From NCBI GenBank assembly GCA_023213395.1, contig CM041465.1:150357741-150421740 (forward strand): 64,000 nt of DNA, given 5' to 3'. A program made the position numbers and the translations under genes. Source of the stretch: Cycas panzhihuaensis. Taxonomy: Eukaryota > Cycadophyta. Below are positions 1-13,099 of this stretch, piece after piece (positions within the stretch are counted from its first letter, which is position 1; each line of letters opens with the position of its first letter). Under the pieces are notes generated by a model that was not told the DNA's origin, did no database searches, and worked only from the letters and a program-made list of their open reading frames with translations.

Positions 1-900
1 AATCGCCAAGACACATCACACTTCACTCACTTTCCCTTAAACATGCCCAACAAATACCCAATCTTGTCATGTAACTTCACATGCAACAAGGTTCACAATT
101 GCCTTATATCACCAGGTCATCACCTCACTAATTCTCTTATACAAACACATACAAGAAAAATAATAGATGTCTCTTCACCAACCTCACTCTCTCATGTATA
201 ACACACGCAAAACACCTCATATTGCATCATTACTAAAATTATTCTTCCATGTAGATTACACGCTAAAGAACAATGTAAAGCTTCAAACTTCATCTTATGT
301 CACCATGTCAATACATCAAACCAAGACCTTACTTCAAAAATCACTCACTCATATCGCCATAAAGCCATAACTATAAGGACTCCAATATCAACTCAATGCC
401 AAAGATTACTTCCTTATAATAATAGTTCACTTACTTATCAATCATCACCTTGATCACAATACCTTCTTATTACCCTTCTCTTGCCCTTGTCATATAGTCA
501 ATTTTGCCCATCAAATTGATTAAAGAATACACCATCAAAATATGTCAAATCTTGCCCTTAAATATGTTCAACAAATGCCTAAACTTGAGATGTAACCCCA
601 ATAGCTCTCAAATGTTGCCTCTCAAGCATACCTTATGTCATCAAAGTACTCCCTCATATCATCCCAACTTATGCCAATATCAAATATCACCACCTCAAAT
701 TGCTAATGAATCACCAAGACACATCTTATATCACTAATATCAAATATTTATAAAAATGTCTTATCACTTCAAAAGAAACCTTATAATAAAAGACTTCAAA
801 AAATTAAAAAATGAACCTTGAACAAATGGCGATCAACATCAATGCAACATTGATAAATAATATATCAATGAATAATTAACATATACGCAACTTCATTGAC
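1..900. other. AT-rich intergenic or element sequence, no gene
   Basis: No coding similarity recognised. There are weak direct repeats: the phrase CCAAGACACATC occurs near 5 and near 713, and a related 45-base stretch starts near 34 and near 555. The short open frames here are pyrimidine-rich and resemble no family. If the minus-strand Copia identified at 1,942-2,247 extends leftwards, this is its interior. That is inference. Confidence 0.4.
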
Positions 901-912
901 ATCAAAGGTGGG

Positions 913-1480
913 CTACACAACTATAAGTAACCGAAATATATTCATGACTATAACATCATCTCTGTTAGTATCAGTAATAGCAGAATTGCCTAGTGATAAA
1001 GCCAAAGAACATAAGGACTCTGAAAATCCTGTTGCACCTCTAACTGGAGTAATAATGCAGCTCTGAAGTCTTTCCAACAAACCATACGACTTAACACTCG
1101 ATGCATGCAAAGCATTATACTTTGTGGCTCTTTGATCTATTGCACATAGAGTTGTTTGTGCTTCCTCTCTTACTTCATATAAGTAATTTCCTAAATGCAT
1201 ACAATTCATCTGAGAATCATCCAAGAGTTTTAAAATTGACTTCTAGTCTCCCTCTTCAAGGAGGAAACTTACCCCAAAATAGTTGTCAACCTCATCTCAA
1301 TTGCAGCACAATCATGTATCTTTTCTGATAATGCATTCTCTAACTACATCAAATAATTTTCATTCTGCTCAAATGTAGAACTAGTTGCCCCTTCAATCCT
1401 TCTAATAAATTCTGAAGCTCTTATAGTGTTGTGAGTTATATCATTTCTTGCTACCTTTTCCTCCAATTATCTTGTAATTT
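913..1480 (-). pseudogene. ATG11: Fragment of autophagy-related protein 11 (ATG11)
   Basis: ATG11 is the scaffold of the ATG1 kinase complex in plant autophagy. Read on the minus strand from 1,224 downwards, the translation contains DDSQMNC, YLYEVREEAQT, ID.RA..YNAL.AS and GLLERLQSC followed by GFSESLCSLALSL. These match, in the same order, the conserved block after the long coiled coil of plant ATG11. Upstream on the minus strand (about 1,230-1,480) a coiled-coil-like peptide with LENALSEKIHDCAAIEMRL continues the similarity, but stops and a frameshift near 1,225 break it. Only a few hundred bases of the multi-kilobase gene are present, with no start and no ends. The fragment lies 450 bases inside a minus-strand Copia primer-binding site and in the same orientation, so I read it as captured host sequence rather than a local gene. 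Family identity is from memory of conserved motifs. Confidence 0.82.
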
Positions 1481-1926
1481 TTACTTTCTTCTCTATGTAA
1501 CTCCAACATAGACGTGTCTAGAGACATGGGACACTGAGAGATAACTTCCAAATATGGTTGTCAAATTCATGCAAACTGCACATAGATCAATGCAGACAGG
1601 AGATAATATTCAAGCCATACTATTTGATGGCATGACAGTGACAGTATAGAAACCAACATAACCACTCATACGAGGATGTACTCAACAAGGGTGAAAGTTA
1701 TTTTTATCAATATATAAGACAGAACATCTAAATAATGGTGGCTTTAAATATTTGACTATAATATGACTGCACGCCTGTTCAACAATCTCACAGGGGTTCT
1801 ACACTCTTCCACAGTTCAACTGAGGGCTGATAACATCTCTATGGCATGAAAAATAGAAATGGGCATGAATAGCTCTACGAAGCCACCTCCTCAAAACACT
1901 TCGCTCAATTGGGAGCTCATAACCTG
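1481..1926 (-). other. Leader between Copia PBS and ATG11 fragment
   Basis: About 450 bases with no recognised domain. A short minus-strand frame (1,799-1,996) reads through the primer-binding site itself, so it is not taken as a gene. By position it is the untranslated leader of the minus-strand Copia. Confidence 0.4.
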
Positions 1927-1941
1927 GGTGCTCTAATACCA
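1927..1941 (-). other. Copia primer-binding site (initiator tRNA-Met type)
   Basis: The minus strand reads TGGTATTAGAGCACC, one transition away from the standard plant Copia PBS TGGTATCAGAGC over its first 12 bases. It directly abuts an LTR edge ending CCAACA, as in many Copia elements. Confidence 0.8.
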
Positions 1942-2247
1942 TGTTGGAAAATATAACCTGCAAAAAAATAATCGCAAACAGGACAAACACCTCCACAAGA
2001 TCAAATAATACCCTTAAGGTACCTCAAATTGTATTAACAAAACATTCTTACAACATCATTACAATATGATACACAATATTGTGTATTTATAATACAAGTC
2101 ATGATGGAAGAGTAGGGCCCACTTGCATGTGGGACAAATCAAATGTGCATTAATATTCCAATAGTAATAGACCTTAAGAGATGTGCCAAACCCTCTTGGT
2201 ATCACTTATTTATCTATGGGGTCTAAAGACCCTAGTGTTCATCAATA
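1942..2247 (-). repeat. 5' LTR of a minus-strand Copia element
   Basis: On the minus strand this starts TATTGATGAACAC (first dinucleotide probably TG mutated to TA) and ends TTTTCCAACA against the primer-binding site. A TATA-like stretch lies near 2,080. No second copy is visible in the window, so the outer edge is tentative and the partner LTR would lie beyond the left end. Confidence 0.6.
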
Positions 2248-3150
2248 CCACCCTTCACATGTAATATTAAGTGTCTCTTCTTATTGCTTATCTTTTATCT
2301 TTTTGGCTCATATACTCCTTTAGTCTAAAGCACAATAAGCATTAAGATAATAACAGTATATGAGCACTATAGCCTAAATCACTCTTGTCTAAATCCTCAA
2401 CTAAATTCTAAATTTAGTAACTAATCAAGTCCATCCTCTACCCTTCATTCCACTCAAAGAAACAAGGAAAAAGAAAAAGAAGAGAGACTGCAAGGTCACT
2501 TCAATGAATACTTCTATTTTTTATGAAACTTACATTATTAAACTTAGGATTTTGAAAATTTCTATGATAAAAAAATTTATCTTATCAATTCATACATCTT
2601 ATTTTAATTGATATGTTGCACTAATAATTTTACACTAGGTTAGTTTCAACTATAATTTTTAGTAAAATTTGACCTATAGGTACTTGTGGACCCCTAGGCA
2701 AGAATTTATAACTTAAATCTCACTAATACTCAAGAAAGGGATTACCTTATAGATATGGCATGGCCACTACTAGATCTCTATTATAATAATCAAGATTAGG
2801 GCCTAATCACTACCATTGTGCCTTTTATTAAATTAATTAGGATTAAGGATCTAATCACTATAGTTATTCACATATTCACATTGATTAAGGTAGTGTCATC
2901 TCAATGATCTTTTCACACTCATTTCAACTCACTAGGTGATTTTCCTACTTATTTCTGGGGTTAATAGGCTACAGACACCCTGCACACACACCCCCTCCTC
3001 TCTTTTCTCCCTTGTTTAAACTTTCCACCTCTCTAAACCTATTCTATATATTTATCCCTCAATTTAATGAATCCCCTTCTATCTTACTAATCTCGTTTTC
3101 TTATATCCTTTTCTTCTTACTTGTGTCCCTCTTCTTATAATTCCCTTTGA
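2248..3150. other. AT-rich region, no gene recognised
   Basis: No coding similarity. It probably contains the 5' LTR or leader of the Gypsy element that follows, but I could not match it to a 3' LTR after position 7,600. A pyrimidine-rich stretch at about 2,985-3,130 precedes the possible gag start. Confidence 0.3.
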
Positions 3151-6100
3151 TCTCCATAATGGCTCTTCTAACCTAGGTAGAATGTATTCTCTTATTGGAA
3201 ACTCAATTCTCAAACTTTTAGAAAGAAGTAAAGGCTAATATATGTTCCCTTGCATTTTAGTCTAACATAACTATAATACTAAGCTAGATGGCATTGATGA
3301 CAACTAAATCATCATAATCAAACTCTTATTCTATAAGTAACACTCCTTCACTATAGTAAATGAGCAACCCTCCTCTATGATAGCAATAACTTCACCATAA
3401 AATAAATATTCCTACCTTTGACCTAGATATAAACAAGGACAATGCACATAGCTAGATAAGTAAACTTGAATCCTATTTCTTTGTTAACCCAATGATCAAG
3501 AATAAGTAGGTTATATTTGTATACATTCATATAAAAGGTCAAGCACATCATTAGTTCCATTGGTAGTAATGAGAATACTTAATAATCAAGACATGGGCAT
3601 ATTTCTCTACCTATTTTTTTATTAGTATAAAAAAACCTAAAATCAATCATTCTTTAACCAACTTTTAAGATTGAAATAAGTATCATCAATTAAAGCTTAT
3701 ACTAATCAATTCTAGAATTTACATAATTGCATCACCCAAAGATTAGAAAAGCAAACATGGATTAATACTTATATCAGAGTCTTGAAAGAGTGTATTTAAA
3801 TGCACCTAAAAACTTTAAAAAACTTAATTCTAAAGGATGAAATAAGAACGGCCAAAGTAGTTGAGAAAAAATTTATAATGGAAAGAACACCCTTCTTCTA
3901 ACAGGACTCTACATAACACTAATGACTATGATAGGCTAAGTTCCTACGATTATGGCATTAAGTTAATGACTCATAAGGACCTATAATAGAGCACCCTTTG
4001 GAATAATCCTCATCTAAGCCAATCTATATTCCACTAGTAGAGGCATACAAGTGCATGGCAACTAATCTTTATATACAATACTCTGAAAAATAAACCACCA
4101 TATATGGTAGAGTTTATAAGGCTAAGAAAATGGTATTTATAAACTATCCCTAAAATACAACTTTAATTTTGAATAAGAATTTGATGAAGAACTTCCTTCA
4201 TAACCCTTCTCGACTCTAAAACCAGAAGTCTCATTATTTATCATAGCCTCCTCTTCATTCCCCAAGCCCTTATGTATTAAAGGAACACTTAAGAAAGCAC
4301 CCTTTATCATTTTAATTGATGATGGCATGTCATTAAACTTCATTGATATTTCTTAAGCTTGGCATTCAAACCTTTATATTATCCCAAAAACTAGATTTAC
4401 TTATTCCCTGGTAGGCTATTATACTCTTCATTGTATTGGCATAATCAATAACCTTACCATCTAAATAGGTACCTATAGGTAGGTCTCAAATTCTTATATC
4501 TTGTCAATTAGTGGATTAAATATTATTCTTGAAGTCTAGTGGATTCAAACCTTAAGAACATATAGCACTAATGACATCCCCACCAATCCATTTATTTTAT
4601 TTAAGGATCATATGGGACAAACCCACAAACTCCATGGTATATAACCTCCCCTTAACAAACTAATTTCACCAAATTATATGCGTAAATAAATAAGTAGCCA
4701 AGTAGGATATTTTGTATATATTAATAACATCCAATCCCATATAGATATTCATCTAAATATATAAAACATTCTTAATAAATATCAAGTTATTTTTACCCCC
4801 TTGTTAACTACCTCCTCATCAAATCATAGGTGTTACTACACCATTGAGCTAAAAAATCCCCATGACCCTATTAGTCTTTAGCCATATAGAAATTCATATT
4901 TTCAAAAATATGGAATAGAAAAAATTACCAATGAACTAATGGAAATATAGATAATCCAACCTAGTAAGAGTTGCACCACCCCTATTATGTTAATTTGAAA
5001 AAAATGGTGGGTCCTTTAGGTTTTGTATAGATTATCATGACCTTAATAATATAACCATAAAAAATAAGTTCCCCACTCCAAGAATTAATGACATATTAGA
5101 TGAAATTCATGATGCCATAATTTTTACCAAATTGGATCTCTAATTAGAATATTATCAAATCCCTATTACACTTGAAGATTAGCATAAAACTACTTTTGAA
5201 ATGCATTGTGACCACTTTAAATTTCATGTCATGCCTTTTAACCTATGTAATACTCTGACCACTTTTCAATATCTAATGAACAAGATGTTTACCCCATACC
5301 TTAGGAAATTTGTTATTATTTTCTTCAATGATGTTCTCATCTATAACATGGGCATGGCCATTTAAACTCACCATTTAGAAATAGTCTTACAAAATTTGGC
5401 CAAATACTAACTATATATCAATCTTTTGAAATGTGAGTTTGGTAAGTCTAAACTATAATACCTCAACCAAATTATCTCTATAGAAGATGTTTGGATTTAT
5501 CCTAATGAAATATCATCCATTATGAATTTACTAATACCTAAAATCCTCACCTAGCTGTGCACTTTCTTAGGCCTTACTAGATTCTATAGGTGGTTCATCC
5601 AAAATTATGCAACTTTAGTAGCACTATTAATTAATTTGCTTTGGAAAGATTCTTTCTAATGGTCACCTACTACTAATGATGCCTTTAACAATCTTAAATA
5701 AGTCATGTCCTTGACTCTGGTCTTAGCCATACCATGCTTCTCTCAACCATTCTAACTAGAGTGTGACATAGTAGGCTTTAACTTAGGTGCACATGTAAAA
5801 CCTATATCCAATTATATTTGAAAGTTGAAAGCTTAAAGACCATAAATGTACATTGTTAGTGTACCAAAAAATAATGAAGGTTATTCTCCATGCCATTGAA
5901 AATGGCATCAATATCTTATTAGATCAAAATTTACTATTCTAATCAATCACCAAAGCCTTCATTGCATATTAGACCAACTAGTTCTATTGGAAGAATAGGC
6001 TAAGTGGGTTGAGCAACTCCAAGATTTTGACTTCATGATCACTTATAAGAAATATCAAGATATTGTAGTGGTAAATGCCCTTTTCTACCTTCTAATTGAT

Positions 6101-7600
6101 CCTTCCTTTAGTCCTTCACTTGAATCTTCCATTCATGTCATCTCCACATCCCATCTAACATGGGTATATGACCTAACTCTAGATAACTAGTCTCAATTAG
6201 ATTATGACAAATGGACTAACAAAATTCACACTCAAAAGAATTAGTCCATATAGAATAATCTTCTTTTATACATAAACTACATATTCATATATATATAACC
6301 TCAAACTTTATCCCTCAAATCTTATCAAAGTACCACTAGACTCAATTAGGAGGCCATTCAAGATTCGATAAAACATATTGATGAACTTGTTTTAACTCCT
6401 TCTAAATGCACATGAAATTGTCCATTCTCATATTTATTTTAAAATGTGATATGTGTTAGTGCAATAAAGTTAATGCTAAAGTTCAACTAGGTCTCTTACA
6501 ACCACTTCATATTTTGCAAGGGAATTGGTAAGATATTTCCATGGATTTCATTATGGGTCTACCAGTTTCTATTGGGTATAACTCCATACTAGTGATCATT
6601 GATTGCTTAACAAAATACATATACTTTTTGTCACTCTATACTTTGTATAATGCATTGTTTATCATAGATTTATTCCTTTAGATAATATTTCATTTATATA
6701 GCTTTATATCAACCATCATCTATGATCAAGATACTAAGTTCACCAATTCCTTTTGGCAAGAACTCGTTTGAGTCTATAGCATATTGTTCAATATGAGTTC
6801 TTCTTATCACCCCCAAATAGATGGCCAATTGAAAGTTCTTAACAAAACACTAGAGACTGATTAACTTTGTTTTACATTTAACCACTATATAAGATAGTCA
6901 TCATAGGTAGCCCTTATAGAATACTAGTACAATTTCTCTCACAACTTTGACATAAGGATGTCCCCATTCATGGCCCTTTATGGTTACCCTCTCCCATCCC
7001 ATCATATGTTAGTCACTATCCTTTGCACTGCTATTGTACAACAAAAGTTATAACACATGGACCAAATTTTAAACACCCTTAAGCAAAATTTAGTTACAAC
7101 CCAAAATTGAATGAAGTAATTAGTAAACCTCCATCATTCAAATCACTCTTTTACCCATTAATGATATTATTTTCCTACACCTTAAACCTTATAAGTAATA
7201 ATCTCTTAAATATCATAAGAACCACAAGCTTAATCATCACTACTATGACCCTTATAAAGTCCTTTGGTGTATTAGTAAAGTGGCCTATACTTTAGAACTC
7301 TCACCTAATACCAAAATTTACAATGTCTTCTATGTTTCCTAGCTCAAGAAATATTTAGAAAAGAGCACAACCCCATAAATAGTCCTACTAATTTTGGATA
7401 AAGAATGAACTCTCATCATTTCCTTAAAATGTATCTTGGCTAATAGACAATGACATCTTTGAAACATGACAATTTATAAGTACTTGAGATAATGGGCCAA
7501 CTAGAAATCGGATGAGGTGATTTGGGAATTAGTAGATTTTATTAAGTAGCATCCACATATCCTTTTCTTTTAGGGACTTAATATCTTAAAGGAGGGGACT
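3150..7600 (+). mobile_element. Decayed Ty3/Gypsy element A (boundaries approximate)
   Basis: A plus-strand Gypsy recognised by its pol order. A possible gag begins at the ATG near 3,160, with a weak capsid-like stretch near 3,460-3,560. The pol remnant occupies about 4,760-7,560, and a purine-rich candidate polypurine tract (AAAGGAGGGGAC) lies at about 7,590. Many TAA and TAG stops break all frames. LTRs were not delimited. Confidence 0.65.
4760..7560 (+). pseudogene. Gypsy pol remnant (RT, RNase H, integrase) of element A
   Basis: The translation, spread over stops, follows Gypsy pol. An RT entry region with PYRNSYFQKYGIEKI and a run of IIQPS is followed by FCIDYHDLNN.TIKNKFP near 5,020 and FTKLDL near 5,130. 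The catalytic box at 5,321-5,341 reads FFNDVLIY, where YxDD is expected, so the first aspartate is lost. RNase H lies around 5,640-5,950. An integrase zinc-finger remnant (CDMC) lies near 6,447, followed by DISMDFIMGLP near 6,535 and FNMSSSYHPQIDGQ near 6,790. The tail contains FHVS-like wording at about 7,320 and a chromodomain-like WELVDF at 7,520. Long dead: a stop occurs roughly every 20-40 codons. Confidence 0.8.
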
Positions 7601-8890
7601 TATTACATGATCACATGTGGTTAGTAAAACGAAGCTACTAACACTCATGACTAAGGCACTAGGAGATTAAGTGTTAGTTATTAACTTTTATATGCGGGCT
7701 ATTAAATCAACTAATAAAATAAAAGGCCATTTCACTTACCAATATGATTACAAAGAAAAGGCCCTATTTTGTCAATTTAAAGGTTACATATTATAGAAGA
7801 AGGCTGTTGTATAATTATCTTCTTTTGTAATAATTATACTTTTATACTCTCCAATTTCTTTTTGTATCTATTTGGTGTTCTTTGTCGTACTTCATTTCTA
7901 TAATTGGTTCCCAATATTAATATAAGAGTTGCATTTCCTATTTATTTTTCATTGTTATTTATGTTTATGAGCAAAGAATTGGGAAAGTCACATATCAATT
8001 ACCTTTATATGATGTGTGGTATATGATACACATGGTCATATAAAGGGATAGTGCAATAAGATTATTTAGCAAGGAACCATATGTGAATGGCATCTTTGGT
8101 TATGTTTTGAAGATTAAGTAAAGCATGAAGATGTGAAATATTATAGTTGAAAATAGAAGTATTGTAATAGTGATTAAAAGTTTATAATAATAACCATTTG
8201 TAGAGATATTACAATAGTGATTAAAAGATTTTAAGAATAACTACTTACATATTATATTCTAAAGAAGTTTTTTGTAAAAATGTTTAGTTGGGAGTTTAGT
8301 AAAGAGTGAAACACCAATACTCTAGCATTTACATTATATACTCCAACTTGAGGGCAATTCTCTTCATAGGATTTTGATTAGTTGGGTGGTGAATCCAGCT
8401 AAAGTAATCTAGTTAGACTCCTTTTTAGTCAAGATGAATATATGTAAACTATTTCTAATTGGTGAATGGAAATGCTATATCTTTTACTATTTATTCTAAA
8501 ATTATATTTGACTCTTTAAGGGATACATTTCTTTGGTTATTAGTATTATTATATCTACTTTTGATAGTAAAAGAAATCTATTTATAAATGTCTACTTCAC
8601 ACAAATCATTTGTATATTATCTCATTGAGGAGTATAATACTGCAGTGTCTTGTATCTTTTCATGAATTGTTATTAGTAAAATAAACCTACTTAATGATGT
8701 ATGAACATCCCTATTCACTTAGATTTATCATATACATTAGGCAAATGTTTCTATTATATATGTATTATTTGATTTAATCTTTTATAAATTCAAGTTTTAG
8801 ATAGTTGATATTTTCTTTGGTAAACATCTTTAGTGGATTCCATTGAGGTAACATCACAAGCATTATATGCATAAGAAGGGTCATGACACC
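7601..8890. other. Probable Gypsy LTR followed by unassigned AT-rich DNA
   Basis: The first 350-400 bases, directly after the candidate polypurine tract of element A, should be its 3' LTR. The first bases resemble the sequence after the equivalent tract of element B near 11,030. From about 7,980 to 8,890 nothing coding is recognised; by position it may hold the gag of element B. Confidence 0.35.
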
Positions 8891-8894
8891 TATA

Positions 8895-11035
8895 ATTTGA
8901 TTTTCATGCCCTCTTTATTAATGATGTTGATGCCATTCTAGGAATCTAATGGCTACAAATCCTCAACACCTATAGCCTTAATCATTATCAAAACTTTATT
9001 CTTTTTAGAAATTCCCAAGATAAATCCATAAACTATACAACCTCAAACCACCTATAAATTAAGCAATCTCTACCAACTATATGTATAAACTTGTTAGTGG
9101 TAATATAGGGTTCATTGCCTGCCTTAACAATATATAGGTTGCCCTCCCTCACTCCTCCCCCCTCCCTCACCTAATATCACTTTATATTTAATATGTTTCT
9201 TTCCTCTCTTCCACTCCACTATGGTTTCTATTATACTATCAATCTATAGAACTCTCATAACCCTATTAGTTTATGCCCCTACTGAAGTAACTATTTTTAG
9301 AAAAATAATATAGAATGCATCACTTAGGGGATTCTTGACCTTGACATCATTCAACCTGGAAAAATCCCTTATGTTACTCCTATTATCCTTATTGGGAAAA
9401 TTGATGGATCCTTTTGACTTTGTCTCAATTATTGTGAGCTTAGCAAAATTACAATTAAAAGAAAATCATTAGATGCATAAATAAAATACTAGACAATATT
9501 CATAGGGCTATAATTTTTTCTAAACTTGATCTTTTCTTTCATTATTATCAAGTTCCTATTACCCACTTGAGCTACCTAAAAACTATTTTCCACACATATC
9601 ATAGTTATTTCAAATTTTGAGTCATGCCTTTTAGCTTGTATAATGCATCTATAATATTCTAAGCCTTCATGAACTACGTCTTTTCCCTTACCTTCACAAA
9701 TTTATCATTATCTTCTTCCATGGCATCCTTATTTATAACAAGTATTAGGCCCAACATCTACATCACCTAGAGCTTATCCTTTGAGACCTTTCTCAATAAT
9801 AATTATATGATAAGTTTCCTAAACGTGAATCCCACCAATCCTAAATCTAATACCTTGGCCACATTATGTCTTATGAAGGCATTATAATTGACTCCAACCA
9901 AGTATTTATCATCACTACATGGCCTACAACCACTTCCCTTACCCAAATTTATTCTTTCCTTAGTCTAACTGAGTTTTACTATCACTTTATTACCCAATAT
10001 GCCTTCATTTTTACACCTTAACTAACCTTCTTTATAAAGGCTCATTCCAATGGTCTCTTAAGGCTACCACTATGTTTAACCTTCTTAAAATCCTCATGAC
10101 CGCTACCCTAGTTCTTTCCATGTAAGAATCCCATGAGGTATTCACACCTTACATGCTAAGAAGTTCTTATATGTTAGACTCACTTAAAGGCTAATTAAGT
10201 AACTTATCTAGAGAAAAGAAAGTTTTACTAAAACTATTATTATATAGTTTAAAAAATAGATTGAAATATTAATTAAAATAATATATATAACTATCAAAGA
10301 CTTACAAGATATGAATGCTTAAATTTATCTCCCTCTTTGAGGCAAAGTATCCTCCAAACTACTGCCCTTAAGGCCAAAAATATGGCAAATCTAAAGCTCC
10401 TTAAGATGCATAAGAACAAGGATAAATAACCTTATATATAGGTGGGTATAATAATACCAAAGATTTTAATTAAGAGTGATAGTAGAAGTTAGCTAGAATA
10501 CTCTTTAAAATCAACTAGAAAGTGACATAAATATTGTTAGTTTAAAGTTAGTTATAGTAAGACAACATGCATAATAGATGTCAGCTAAATTGTAGAAAGG
10601 AATACTATATAGCACTCCTAATTTCACTCAAGAAAACTCCCTCAAGCATAAAAAAATAAAAAAGTTGAGTACCCATTTTTATGGCCCTTATTACATGCTT
10701 CAACAAATTATAAAAGTTGCATATGCCCTTGACCTTCCCCTTAATTAAAAAGTTTATAATGTTTTCCATGTGTCTTACCTCAAGCAACATCTCAGTAGAA
10801 ACATCACCCCTTAAACCATACTCCCCATTCTTTCTAATGAACAAACCCTTATAGTTCCATTGGATCGTATTCTCTCTAGTTATCAATGTCACCTTTGCAA
10901 CTAGATCATTATATAACACTTAGTATAGTGAGCTAGCTACTTTACAAAGAAAGGTACTTAGGTGTCTGAGGACTTTATTCATTAGTATCTATATCTTCTT
11001 AGCTTCAAGGACTCAACATCTCAGGGAAGGGGACC
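8895..11035 (+). pseudogene. Decayed Ty3/Gypsy element B: PR, RT and integrase tail
   Basis: Three separate parts of a Gypsy polyprotein are readable. A protease end has DVDAILGI and WLQIL (8,915-8,960). An RT follows, with PYVTPIILIGKIDGSF then LCLNYCELSKITIKRKS (9,360-9,470) and an active-site remnant FHGILIYN near 9,715 that has lost both aspartates of YxDD. An integrase C-terminal part has FYGPYYMLQQIIKVAYALDLPLN and VFHVSYLKQHLS (10,640-10,800). The RNase H and integrase core expected between them are missing: 10,140-10,600 shows no similarity, so about 2 kb was deleted or replaced. A purine tract near 11,025 precedes the presumed 3' LTR (to about 11,335). Confidence 0.75.
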
Positions 11036-11340
11036 TACCCAGTAACATATATGACTATGGGACTTAATTATTAGTGTTAGCTCTTAATATTTATATGGGG
11101 CTATATATCCTTGCTAATAACATGCATGCAAGAAGCTTCCCTTGCCTATATAAAGCCTCATAGAATGACAGGAGGTATCTTTTCATGCTTTGACTATTTA
11201 TATTTGGGTGCACTATAATGTAACCTTTTGGTGCCTAAAAGTAAACTACTCTATCTTTCATCTCATTATGCCCTTTAGGATCTATTTAGTGGTGATATTT
11301 GTGGCAGATCTATCCCATGGTACCTAGGGCTATGACATCA

Positions 11341-11925
11341 CTAAAGAAAAGTCACTAGAAATATATAAAAAGAATCTTTAGATACTTGAAGGGTATGCTA
11401 CAATATGGACTTGAATTTATGCATAATAGTAACTTCAAGTTAGTAGGATTTATAAACTTTAATTGGGCCAAATGTATAGATAATAAGAGGTCTACTTCTA
11501 GTTGTTATTTTAGTTTGGGATTAGTTGCAATGACTTAGAGTAGCAAGAAATAATCTAATAGTACTTTTACCTTGACTAAAGTATAGCATAAGATTATATT
11601 TTCAATAGTTACAATAGTGATCTAATTATGACTGATTCTTAGGGACATGGAACTATGCTAATATGACATAACTAAGTTATATTGTGATAATCAAAGTGCA
11701 CTTAAGATTGCTAGAACTTTTATGTTTCATGCTCATATAAAACCTATCAAGGTATACTATCACTTTATCAAAGAACTAATCTAAAATAGAATGATTGAGA
11801 TGGTGTATAGGCCTATAGAAAAATAATTGGCTAATAACTTTACCAAGCGATTTACTCAAGATAAATTTTAGATAGTCAACAATGGTTTAGATATTAGGAT
11901 AAATGATGTAAATATTAAGGGGAAG
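11341..11925 (+). pseudogene. Copia RNase H remnant, 5'-truncated
   Basis: The reading frame gives the typical end of Copia pol: KRIFRYLKGMLQYGLEF, KRSTSS, LYCDNQSALKIA, a FHAHIKPIKVYYHFIKELI segment (expected form HARTKHIEV.YHFIRE), and LANNFTKRF. It starts abruptly next to Gypsy material, so RT and everything upstream are missing. Several TAG stops stand where glutamine or tryptophan is usual. It ends at a purine tract (AAGGGGAAG) directly before the LTR. Confidence 0.85.
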
Positions 11926-12237
11926 TATTGATGTATTTAATCTTTATAATTAAATAATCTTATAACTTTAAGTTATAAACCTCTCCCTTTATATGTTTTA
12001 CAATTAGTTATATTTTATTATTGTGTTTGAATGATGAGTCATGAATGTTACTTAATCATTTAACACGTGTCAATCTTAGTTTTTATATAGGTTATTTGTT
12101 ATAATGTTAATATGCACTCTAATGTATTATAATTTTTTGAAGAGATGAAGATGAAAATAATTATTCTTTTGAAACTAATTTTCTTAAGTGTTATTATGGC
12201 TATCTCTCTTAGTTTAGATAGTAATTATATGCCAACA
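11926..12237 (+). repeat. 3' LTR of the truncated Copia
   Basis: It follows the polypurine tract, begins TATTGATGTATTTAAT (TG to TA at the first dinucleotide) and ends TATGCCAACA. It contains the palindromic G-box core ACACGTGT at 12,063-12,070. No partner LTR is seen, so the edges are inferred from TG...CA and the tract. Confidence 0.6.
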
Positions 12238-12418
12238 AGTAAATACAACAAAAAACATTTCAATTGTTTCCTTATTATTAGTCCCTTTATAAAATAACAA
12301 CTTTGAAATAAAATGAGGTTAACAATATATTATTTTCAACTCAAATAAAGTGCAATTTAATAGCTAAGTAAGGTTTGAATAATGTTTCTTGAATAAGAGG
12401 TTTCTTATTTAGGGCTTT

Positions 12419-13094
12419 TTAATCTTTGACCATATTTATTTTGTGTTTCCTTCTTAAATTCTTTAAAGATGTCAAAAATTTAGGAGTTCTTATGTATAGG
12501 ATAAACACCCAAACTTTCCTTGAAAACTCATTAATAAATGTCAAAAAATATTTTGCACCTATAAGTGATGTTATCAGCATTGGCCTATAAATATTAGCAT
12601 GGACTAATTCCAACTTCTCCTTCACTCTATAAGCTTTGCCTTTTTCAAACTTCTCTCAATGTCACTTGCCCATTATGCATGGTTTACATAAACTATTTTT
12701 AACTCTAAGTTTAGGAAGTCCATATATCATATTCAATTTAAATATCAACTAAAGATAAGACCTATGTGAATGTCATATTTATTCATTCTATAATTGATTT
12801 TTTTTAAGTTATTTCAATAATGAATGCTCTCTAATTCTTAGATTTACCTTTCATCCTATAAAGATATATTCTTTTATACCTATTATTATAACTTTTCTTT
12901 TACTACTTTTGATTATACATTTATTATGCTCAAAATAAACACCCATGTTATTCTTCTTAATCTGAATAATAGAGATCATATTTTTCTTTAGTCCAAGTAC
13001 ATATAACACATCATCGATTTAATAATTCTCACTATTTGGTATAATAATAAATACTTCTTTAATTCCTCCAACCTTTAGTACAATATCATCACTT
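12419..13094 (-). pseudogene. Minus-strand Copia C: protease end to integrase start
   Basis: On the minus strand this reads, in order, SDDIVLKVGGIKEV, IDDVLYVLGLKKNMISI (protease/GAG-pre region), CKPCIMGK (integrase zinc finger) and ELVHANIYRPM, then AKYFLTFINEFSRKVWVF (integrase catalytic start). The usual D of HTDLCGPM is lost, and FIDDFSRK reads FINEFSRK. The upstream half is on the other side of Copia-1 (20,328-21,400). When Copia-1 and one AGTAT copy are removed, the frame runs straight through from one half to the other. The RT half, expected left of 12,419, is absent. Confidence 0.85.
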
Positions 13095-13099
13095 AGTAT

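Noticed and set aside
1799-1996. 65-codon minus-strand frame starting in the LTR
   Set aside because: It runs through the primer-binding site of a Copia element and has no recognised similarity.
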